A stretch of DNA of 43,021 bases from Salinivirgaceae bacterium. Lineage in GTDB: Bacteria; Bacteroidota; Bacteroidia; Bacteroidales; SZUA-534. A model generated the notes under the pieces. The model was not told the DNA's origin. It was given only the letters and a program-made list of their open reading frames with translations, and searched no databases. Positions 37,585 through 43,021 of this stretch are shown here, one piece after another. The translations under genes were made by a program, and so were the position numbers. The stretch lies in contig JAFXQB010000014.1 of the NCBI GenBank assembly GCA_017527435.1, positions 1 through 43,021 of the forward strand, written 5' to 3'. Numbering within the stretch: position 1 is the stretch's first letter; the number at the start of each line of letters is the position of its first letter.

Positions 37585-38615
37585 TGTTCACGCTCACATC
37601 ACATATTGAGATTGGCCAGTACGCGGTTAAGCCGTCGGCGGTGGAGTGGAAATCGTCAACCTGCGACTACACCGACACCTGCACCATCACGCTGCCACTG
37701 TCGCCTTTTGTTCGTCACGTCCAGCACATCACCGAACACGCTGACGGCGTGGCCGAATCGGTGTCGGGCAGTCCGATGCGCAATTTCAACGAGGTGCCGT
37801 TCCGCAAGGGTGATGCCGTTCGGGTGTGTGTCGGCTACGACGGCCGAACCGAGGATGTGTTCCGCGGCTTTGTCAGCACCATCAACTTTGCCAATCAGAT
37901 GCTGGTGGAGTGCGAGGGCTACAGTTACCAGTTGCGCGACCGCCACTTCAACAAGTCGTATCAGAAAACAACGCTGAAGCAACTGCTCACCGACCTTTGT
38001 GCGGGAACCGACATCAAACTGTCGGCAGCGTGCGACAATGTTCCGCTCACCGACTGCTGGTTCAAGAACGCGCCAGGACTGAAAGTCTTGGAATGGGTGC
38101 AGAAAGAGTTGTGCTGCCGCGTGTGGTTCGATGGCGAATGGCTCTATGCCGGCGCGTCAAAGTACGTCAAGGCCAACCCCGACCGCCCGACCGCCGACGT
38201 GAAGGTGCGCATCGGTTGGAACACCGTCAGTGCCGACGACCTGAAGAAACAGATTGCCGAAGAGGTGCAAATCAACATTGTTGAGAAAGACTCATCGGGT
38301 TCGACCAAAAAGACAAAATCGGGCAACAAGAAATACAGCGACATCAAGGAGGTGAAGGTGCGCGCGGGGCTGCCATCAGACTATCTGAAAAAAGTGGCCG
38401 CCGAACTTCAGCAGGAAAAAGACTGCGAGAGTTACGAGGGCGGCATCACTCTGTTTGGCGAGCCGCACGTGTGGAAGGCCGACCGGCTGACCATCACCGA
38501 CGAGCGGTTCCCGGAGCGTTCGGGCAACTATTTTGCCGAGGAGATTGACGGAAGTTATGGCAACGGCGGCCTTCGCCGGACTGTTAAACTGCGCTACTAT
38601 GGCAAAAACGCATAA
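37584..38615 (+). CDS. Baseplate hub protein (Mu gpP / P2 gpD-like)
   Basis: 343 residues. N-terminal beta domains (IEIGQYAVKPSAVEWKSSTC; FRKGDAVRVCVGYDGRTEDV; FRGFVSTINFANQMLVECEG) are the gp27/gpD hub fold, then YQKTTLKQLLTDLCAG and the LysM-like part LKVLEWVQKELCCRVWFDGE. The trimeric hub connects tube and spike. Both flanking genes overlap it (1 nt upstream, 17 nt downstream). Confidence 0.75.
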   Translation: MFTLTSHIEIGQYAVKPSAVEWKSSTCDYTDTCTITLPLSPFVRHVQHITEHADGVAESVSGSPMRNFNEVPFRKGDAVRVCVGYDGRTEDVFRGFVSTINFANQMLVECEGYSYQLRDRHFNKSYQKTTLKQLLTDLCAGTDIKLSAACDNVPLTDCWFKNAPGLKVLEWVQKELCCRVWFDGEWLYAGASKYVKANPDRPTADVKVRIGWNTVSADDLKKQIAEEVQINIVEKDSSGSTKKTKSGNKKYSDIKEVKVRAGLPSDYLKKVAAELQQEKDCESYEGGITLFGEPHVWKADRLTITDERFPERSGNYFAEEIDGSYGNGGLRRTVKLRYYGKNA

Positions 38616-39078
38616 CGACATACGGAACCAACTCGAACAGGCGCTCAAAGGCCAGCCTGTCACCATTATTGGCCGCGTTGCGAAGGTGAACGAATCCGAC
38701 CGGACTTGCGACATCGACAACGACGGCATCACCATCTACGGCGTGCGCCTTCAGAGCATTGTCGGCGGCAATGGTGGGGTTGTGGTCTATCCGTCTGTCG
38801 GTAGTCAGGCGCTGTGTCTGCGCATCGAGGAGTCGGACAGTTATATGGTTGTCAGCGCGTCGGAGGTTGACCAGATTATCATCAACGGCGGGCAGAACGG
38901 CGGGCTGTTGAACATCAGTAGCCTTGAAACCTATTTAGACCAACTCAACACCGCAATCGCCGCTGCGCTGACAGCCGTGGGCGCAAGTACGGCAGCAAGC
39001 GGACCCACAGGAGCGGCAAAGTTCAACGAAATGAAGCCCTCGCTCACCAACCACGAGGACACCAAAATCAAACATTAG
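38599..39078 (+). CDS. Baseplate spike/assembly protein (gp45/gpV-like)
   Basis: 159 residues. An OB-fold-like N-terminal part (PVTIIGRVAKVNESDRTCDI, then VVVYPSVGSQALCLRIEES) is followed by SYMVVSASEVDQIIINGG and a helical C-terminus. This is the arrangement of Mu gp45 / P2 gpV spikes, though the C-terminal beta helix is very short here, so the tip may be another protein. Its ATG lies inside the hub gene (17-nt overlap). Confidence 0.65.
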   Translation: MAKTHNDIRNQLEQALKGQPVTIIGRVAKVNESDRTCDIDNDGITIYGVRLQSIVGGNGGVVVYPSVGSQALCLRIEESDSYMVVSASEVDQIIINGGQNGGLLNISSLETYLDQLNTAIAAALTAVGASTAASGPTGAAKFNEMKPSLTNHEDTKIKH

Positions 39079-39110
39079 TCCTATTTAAACAGAATTTAAA
39101 CAGCGATAAA

Positions 39111-39395
39111 ATGAACGATATACAACTCACACCGGAACTCGAATTGCAGATTGCCAATGGCGACCTTGCCGTGGCCGACAATCTGAAACAGGCGCAGCAA
39201 CTTCTGCTCGTCACCAACAAAGGCGAGTGGAAACAGAACCCCACAATGGGCGTGGGCGTCTCGAACTATCTGGAGACAGGCGCCACCGACCGTTTGAGCC
39301 GCGAAATCCGCGAGCAGTTCTCGCGCGACGGTATGAGTGTGAGCAGCGTTCGGATAACAGGTTCAACTTTAGACGTGGAGGCGGAATGGAAGTGA
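39111..39395 (+). CDS. Baseplate wedge protein, gp25/GPW family (Mu gp46-like)
   Basis: 94 residues: IQLTPELELQIANGDLAVAD, then KQAQQLLLVTNKGEWKQNPT and LSREIREQFSRDGMSVSSV. This is the gp25-like lysozyme fold without catalytic function; it nucleates sheath assembly at the baseplate. It overlaps the next gene by 10 nt. Confidence 0.8.
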   Translation: MNDIQLTPELELQIANGDLAVADNLKQAQQLLLVTNKGEWKQNPTMGVGVSNYLETGATDRLSREIREQFSRDGMSVSSVRITGSTLDVEAEWK

Positions 39396-39679
39396 TAAAG
39401 AACGGGCAGAACCTGCTCGACATAGCAATTCAGGCCACCGGCGACGCTGCCGAGGCTCTGACAATAGCATTGGCCAACGGCCTTTGCCTGACCGATGATT
39501 TGGAAGCCGGACAAGAGGTTGACGTTCCCGACGGAATAACCGGCGACGCCAACGTGAAGGCTTACTACCGCGACCGCCGGCTGAATCCGGCTACGGCCGC
39601 AACTGCCGACGACACGGCAATTCTCGCCTTTGAAGGCATTGAATTTTGGGGCATTGAATATGACTTTATAGTTTCTTGA
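39386..39679 (+). CDS. Small baseplate protein, LysM-like
   Basis: 97 residues: MEVIKNGQNLLDIAIQATGD, AEALTIALANGLCLTDDLEA, GQEVDVPDGI. The pattern of a strand, two helices and LxxGQxLxVP resembles a LysM domain, seen in many contractile-tail adaptor proteins. The C-terminal half (AILAFEGIEFWGIEYDFI) is unassigned. It overlaps gp46-like and precedes the gpJ-like gene by 1 nt. Confidence 0.6.
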   Translation: MEVIKNGQNLLDIAIQATGDAAEALTIALANGLCLTDDLEAGQEVDVPDGITGDANVKAYYRDRRLNPATAATADDTAILAFEGIEFWGIEYDFIVS

Positions 39680-39680
39680 T

Positions 39681-40502
39681 ATGGCACGAACAATTGACAC
39701 AATCTTCAACGAAATGGTGGCGCAGAAGAACGCCACACCAGCGCTCAACGAACTCACATCGTCGTCGGCCACGGCCATCTGGCGGCTGATGCTCTATGTG
39801 GTGGCCTTTGCCGTCCACGTGCTTGAAGTCCTTTGGGACGAGTACCGCAAAGAGGTTGACACGGCCATCGACGAGATGGTGCCGCACCGCCCGAAATGGT
39901 ACCGCGACAAGACTCTGGCCTTTATGGCCGACAAAACGCTCATTCCCGACACCGACCAGTACGACACGTCGGCAATGGGTGAGGATGAAATTGCGGCAGC
40001 CCGCGTTGTGAAACACGCCACGGCTAACGAATCGGCCGAAGCATCGGCTCTGATTATCAAAGTGGCTGGCGCCGACCCTAACGACAGCACCAAACGCGCA
40101 CCGCTCACCGAAAGCCAGGCCACACAACTTGCGGCCTATCTGCACGAGATAAAAGACGCGGGCGTGCGCATCCAACTTGTCAACGAGGAGCCTGACGAGT
40201 TCCGCTGCGCTGTTGACATCTACTACGACCCGACAAAAGAACCGACGAGCGTTCAGTACGACTGTGAGGACGCCATCCGCAACTACATTGAGAATCTGCC
40301 CTTCAACGGACAGTTCAGCAATATGGCTCTGATTGACGCATTGCAAGCGGTTGACGGCGTGCGCATTGCCGAACTGCAGTCGAGCGAGAGCGCGCCCGCA
40401 GCGTCGGAGGCGTTTATGCCAATCAACGCATACATTATTCCCGCGGCTGGATATTTCCATTTGGCCGAGGCCACCATCAACATCTATCCTTACGCATTAT
40501 GA
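39681..40502 (+). CDS. Baseplate wedge protein J (Mu gp47-like)
   Basis: 273 residues. Family features of baseplate_J proteins: an N-terminal helical arm (WRLMLYVVAFAVHVLEVLWD), a central domain (SALIIKVAGADPNDSTKRAP; LTESQATQLAAYLHEIKDAG), VDIYYDPTKEPTSVQYDCED, and the C-terminal NMALIDALQAVDGVRIAELQ. It is shorter than Mu gp47 (about 360), as in related Bacteroidetes phages. The next gene overlaps by 4 nt. Confidence 0.75.
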   Translation: MARTIDTIFNEMVAQKNATPALNELTSSSATAIWRLMLYVVAFAVHVLEVLWDEYRKEVDTAIDEMVPHRPKWYRDKTLAFMADKTLIPDTDQYDTSAMGEDEIAAARVVKHATANESAEASALIIKVAGADPNDSTKRAPLTESQATQLAAYLHEIKDAGVRIQLVNEEPDEFRCAVDIYYDPTKEPTSVQYDCEDAIRNYIENLPFNGQFSNMALIDALQAVDGVRIAELQSSESAPAASEAFMPINAYIIPAAGYFHLAEATINIYPYAL

Positions 40503-40990
40503 CACAGTACGGCATCAACTACGGACGTTTGGCGCTGGCCATTGTGCCTATCAAACTGCGCAAGCCGCTGCTGATGGCGCTGCTCAATGTGCTGCTGACA
40601 GGCGTGCGCCGCGCCGACAGCGTTTTTGGCCAGTTCCGAGCCGACACCAACTTCCGTCTCTATCACAATGGCCAGGTGTGCTACCTGAGAGCCGCGCTCA
40701 ACGACAGTTTCGACTGGGAGCGCCGCCGCATCACCATCGACGACACGGGAGACTATCGCGAAAGCGTGATTATCTACCGCCGCGATGACCCAGTGCACTC
40801 TGTCTCGGTTCCCGTAAGAAACAACGGCGCAATCATCATCAACCGCCGCTCGATGACGATTGACGGCGCTCTCGACTTCACCGTCAGCGTGCCCGACGAT
40901 GTGCGGCTCACCTATGGCGAGGCACAAATTCGCGCACTGATTGACCAGTTCAAACTTGCATCGAAACGTTACACCTTAAATTTCTATTGA
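40499..40990 (+). CDS. Baseplate/tail fibre adaptor, unknown family
   Basis: 163 residues. An N-terminal helix (LRKPLLMALLNVLLTGVRRA) precedes beta strands (FRLYHNGQVCYLRAALNDSF, then RRRITIDDTGDYRESVIIYR, DGALDFTVSVPDDVRLT). Position after gpJ matches Mu gp48 / P2 gpI, which link baseplate and fibres, but I do not see sequence similarity to those. It overlaps the gpJ-like gene by 4 nt. Confidence 0.55.
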   Translation: MTQYGINYGRLALAIVPIKLRKPLLMALLNVLLTGVRRADSVFGQFRADTNFRLYHNGQVCYLRAALNDSFDWERRRITIDDTGDYRESVIIYRRDDPVHSVSVPVRNNGAIIINRRSMTIDGALDFTVSVPDDVRLTYGEAQIRALIDQFKLASKRYTLNFY

Positions 40991-40991
40991 T

Positions 40992-41993
40992 ATGAATAAG
41001 ATAATCGGCAATTTTCTTGCATCGCAGAACAATGGCAGCTTTCCGCTCGACTGCGAGACACTTGACTATCTGCAAACCAACCGCGCGATGGCCGAAATGC
41101 TCGGAGCCATTGCTGGCGACAAAATCATTCTTTCGGGCTGCGCCGTTTCGGGCAACACGCGCTCGGCTGGCTACGTGTTTCTGAAAACAACCGACTACCC
41201 GCAGGGTGAGGTTCTTTACTTTGAGGGCGGCACGGGAGCGAACCTCTGCGTGTCGAAACAGAGCATTGGCGTGACAGCCAGCGCCACACCATACCCCAAC
41301 GCATACACCGAGCGCAAACTGGTTGCGGGACAAGGCGCCGAAACTTATGCGTGGGCCGATTTTGCGCCGCTTACCGACAAAACCAACCGCCAACTGCGCC
41401 AGGAACTGACGGCTCTGCAAACTGCCGTCAATGGTCTGTCGGCCGTTCCTGTCGGCTGTGTGATGATGTGGAGCGGAGCCACCGCGCCCGAAGGCTGGCA
41501 CCTGTGCGACGGCGCACACTTGAACCGAGCCAACTATCCCGCGCTCTATGCCGTCATCGGCCACACATACGGCGGATATGCCGTAGACGATTTTTGCCTG
41601 CCCGATATGCGCGGCCGCTATGTTGCGGGAAAAGGAGCCAACGACTACAATTCACTCGGCAGCAAAGGCGGTGCCAACCGCGTTACGCTCGTGCCCGGCG
41701 AAATGCCGTCGCACACGCACGGTAAAGGAACGTTAAACTCAAAAGGATTTTTCCCTGTAGTCGATAAGCATTCAGACCCCTCAACATTCACGGGGGCGTT
41801 CTCTCGGTCATCTGGCAGTTGGGACACATATCTTAAAGGAAGTGAAAACGGTGACGATTGGGGTGCTATGGTGAATTACAATTGGGCCGATGGTGTTCCA
41901 CAAAACGCGGCGACAGGTTCCGCTGGCGGTAACCAGTCGCACGAGAACCGCCCGCCGTTCATTGTTTTGAATTACATCATCAAAATCGTATAA
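40992..41993 (+). CDS. Tail collar fibre protein
   Basis: 333 residues. N-terminal 140 residues attach to the baseplate (NFLASQNNGSFPLDCETLDY). From about 150 a phage tail collar domain is clear: PVGCVMMWSGATAPEGWHLC, DGAHLNRANYPALYAVIGHT and DFCLPDMRGRYVAGKGAND. The C-terminus has the usual closing sequence SHENRPPFIVLNYIIKI. The stretch between (about 240-310, NSKGFFPVVDKHSDPSTFTG) is less GC-rich and likely the host-contact loop. No variable-repeat/reverse-transcriptase system was seen with it. Confidence 0.85.
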   Translation: MNKIIGNFLASQNNGSFPLDCETLDYLQTNRAMAEMLGAIAGDKIILSGCAVSGNTRSAGYVFLKTTDYPQGEVLYFEGGTGANLCVSKQSIGVTASATPYPNAYTERKLVAGQGAETYAWADFAPLTDKTNRQLRQELTALQTAVNGLSAVPVGCVMMWSGATAPEGWHLCDGAHLNRANYPALYAVIGHTYGGYAVDDFCLPDMRGRYVAGKGANDYNSLGSKGGANRVTLVPGEMPSHTHGKGTLNSKGFFPVVDKHSDPSTFTGAFSRSSGSWDTYLKGSENGDDWGAMVNYNWADGVPQNAATGSAGGNQSHENRPPFIVLNYIIKIV

Positions 41994-41995
41994 GT

Positions 41996-43021
41996 ATGGC
42001 TAACACATCAAGAGAACAACTGAAGGCCTGGTTCCGCAGAGGAATGAAGCCGTTGCAGTCGCAGTTTGCGGCTTGGATAGATTCGTTCTGGCACAAAGAC
42101 GATAGTATTCCAATGGCATCAATCGAAGGTTTGGCCGAAGCGCTGAACAGCATCACCGTGCCCGTTGATGACACAATCAGCGACGAATCGGAGAACCCCG
42201 TTCAGAACAAGGTCATCAAAGAAGCGCTCGACGGCAAGGCCAACGCCGCCGACCTCGAGTTCAAGGCCGACACGAAGCACGCCCACGACATTGACGAAAT
42301 CAGCGGGCTTGAGGAATCCCTCGAAGCCAAGGCCGACACCGCCGATTTGGCCGCCGTCGCCTTCAGTGGTGATTATGACGATTTGGATGGGAAACCGACC
42401 GTTCCCGACACAATCAGCCTTGAACTCAACCCGAACACTTACGAGATAACCGCCACCATCAAAAAAGGCAACACCACCATATCGGTGTCGCAGCCCATCG
42501 ACCTGCCGCTGGAGACAATGGTTGTTGGCGGCTCGTACAACGACCAGACAAAGAAAGTGGCTCTGACGCTCAAAAACGGCCAGACGGTTGAGTTCTCGGT
42601 GGCCGACCTTGTTTCGGGCCTTGTCAGAGCCGCCGACCTGGCCGCCGTTGCCACCAGCGGCGATTACGACGATTTGAGCAACAAACCCGATTTGAGCGGC
42701 TACGCCACGCAAGCCGACATTGACTATGTGGAAGCAAAAGTTGACGACCTGGAAGGCCGCCTCCCCAACAACGTGAGCGACCTGCAAGATGGCAGCGACT
42801 ACGTTAAAAACGAGGATTTGGCCGCCGTCGCCACCAGCGGCGATTACGACGATTTGGACAACAAGCCGTCAATCCCCCAAAACGTGAGCGACCTGCAAGA
42901 TGGCAGCGACTACGTTAAAAACGAGGATTTGGCCGCCGTCGCCACCAGCGGCAGTTACAACGATTTGGACGATACGCCCGACTTGGCTTCGGTCGCCACC
43001 AGCGGCTCATACAACGATTTG
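41996..43021 (+). CDS. Repeat-containing tail fibre protein, partial
   Basis: 342 codons, open at the window end. The N-terminus MANTSREQLKAWFRRGMKPL leads to FAAWIDSFWHKDDSIP, a common start of Bacteroidetes phage fibres, then EALNSITVPVDDTISDESEN and PVQNKVIKEAL. From about residue 118 a motif AAVATSGDYDDLxNKP recurs (five times, the last cut by the edge), as in side-tail fibres. Between two of them a 72-bp DNA segment is repeated exactly at 111-bp spacing. It starts 2 nt after the collar gene. It probably forms the receptor-binding fibre shaft. Confidence 0.8.
   Translation, partial: MANTSREQLKAWFRRGMKPLQSQFAAWIDSFWHKDDSIPMASIEGLAEALNSITVPVDDTISDESENPVQNKVIKEALDGKANAADLEFKADTKHAHDIDEISGLEESLEAKADTADLAAVAFSGDYDDLDGKPTVPDTISLELNPNTYEITATIKKGNTTISVSQPIDLPLETMVVGGSYNDQTKKVALTLKNGQTVEFSVADLVSGLVRAADLAAVATSGDYDDLSNKPDLSGYATQADIDYVEAKVDDLEGRLPNNVSDLQDGSDYVKNEDLAAVATSGDYDDLDNKPSIPQNVSDLQDGSDYVKNEDLAAVATSGSYNDLDDTPDLASVATSGSYNDL
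42770..42952 (+). repeat. Exact 72-bp direct repeat, period 111 bp
   Basis: 42770-42841 and 42881-42952 are identical (start aacgtgagcgacctgcaaga, end gtcgccaccagcggc). The period is 37 codons, so repeat gain or loss keeps the frame. The array probably continues beyond the window. Confidence 0.85.

Larger units (their letters stand above)
13461..43021 (+). mobile_element. Mu-like transposable prophage, right end outside the window
   Basis: The left boundary is placed at TG (13461-13462), where an ATPase coding sequence breaks inside its Walker A motif; TG/CA termini are the rule for Mu-like elements. The content supports this: repressor and Ner-like gene, MuA (truncated) and MuB, Gp16- and Gam-like genes, then terminase, DUF1320, portal, MuF, protease/scaffold, capsid, sheath, tube, tape measure and baseplate genes. 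The expected 5-bp target duplication would be aggta (13456-13460). The right end is not seen. Confidence 0.85.

Noticed and set aside
39666..40460. 264-codon open frame antisense to the gpJ-like gene
   Set aside because: It mirrors the codon pattern of the real gene on the other strand; no domain, no start context, and the plus-strand gene fits the phage order.
40992..43021. Diversity-generating retroelement target in the tail fibre genes
   Set aside because: No reverse transcriptase, template repeat or A-specific variable repeat was seen in the window; it cannot be excluded beyond the right edge.

Overview
The window comes from a Bacteroidota genome, most likely Bacteroidales. Evidence: Bacteroidetes-type promoters (TAnnTTTG -7 boxes upstream of several genes), A/T-rich leaders instead of Shine-Dalgarno sites, lipoprotein signals typical of the phylum, and a DUF935/DUF1320/DUF2586 Mu-like phage gene set of the Bacteroidetes type. 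No rRNA, tRNA or CRISPR array was seen.

Host part (1-13460). The left edge is the 3' remnant of an IS1380-type transposase that has cut off a flavodoxin lipoprotein gene. On the minus strand an AraC regulator, an aldo/keto reductase and this broken flavodoxin formed one redox operon. A LysR regulator is divergent from an AspT/YidE-type transporter and an M49-peptidase-like lipoprotein with a damaged zinc motif. Then come an orphan TetR regulator, an A/T-rich island (secreted protein, lipoprotein, zinc-ribbon membrane protein, nuclease-like protein, terminator-bounded possible small RNAs), an ECF S-component-like membrane protein and a RhuM-family gene.

Prophage (about 13461 to beyond 43021). 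A transposable Mu-like prophage interrupts an AAA-type ATPase gene inside its Walker A motif; its right end lies outside the window. The immunity region has a minus-strand repressor, a palindromic operator and a Ner-like gene. The MuA transposase stops just before its DDE core. The rest of MuA and the first codons of MuB are replaced by an A/T-rich block with a minus-strand SAP-domain gene, so the element looks unable to transpose by itself. A long early operon follows (MuB, RecA-like ATPase, Gp16-like, Gam-like, HTH and DnaA-domain-IV proteins, many small ORFs), with intergenic hairpins and simple repeats between its genes.

Late genes form two divergent blocks from about 29.7 kb. Leftward: small and large terminase, DUF1320, portal, MuF head protein with a C-terminal nuclease/toxin-like domain, virion morphogenesis protein, tail completion protein. 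Rightward: protease/scaffold with a nested scaffold start, major capsid with a BACON-like C-terminal domain, amidase, holin/spanin cassette, sheath, tube, frameshifted tail chaperone, tape measure, baseplate, tail collar fibre and a repeat-rich fibre cut by the window end. This is a contractile-tailed (myovirus) particle.

The most unusual signal is at the portal/MuF junction. A T TTT TTC heptamer, a 5-nt spacer and a GC-rich hairpin sit over the portal stop codon, and MuF has no ATG in its open frame there. This predicts a -1 frameshifted portal-MuF-toxin fusion of about 901 residues.
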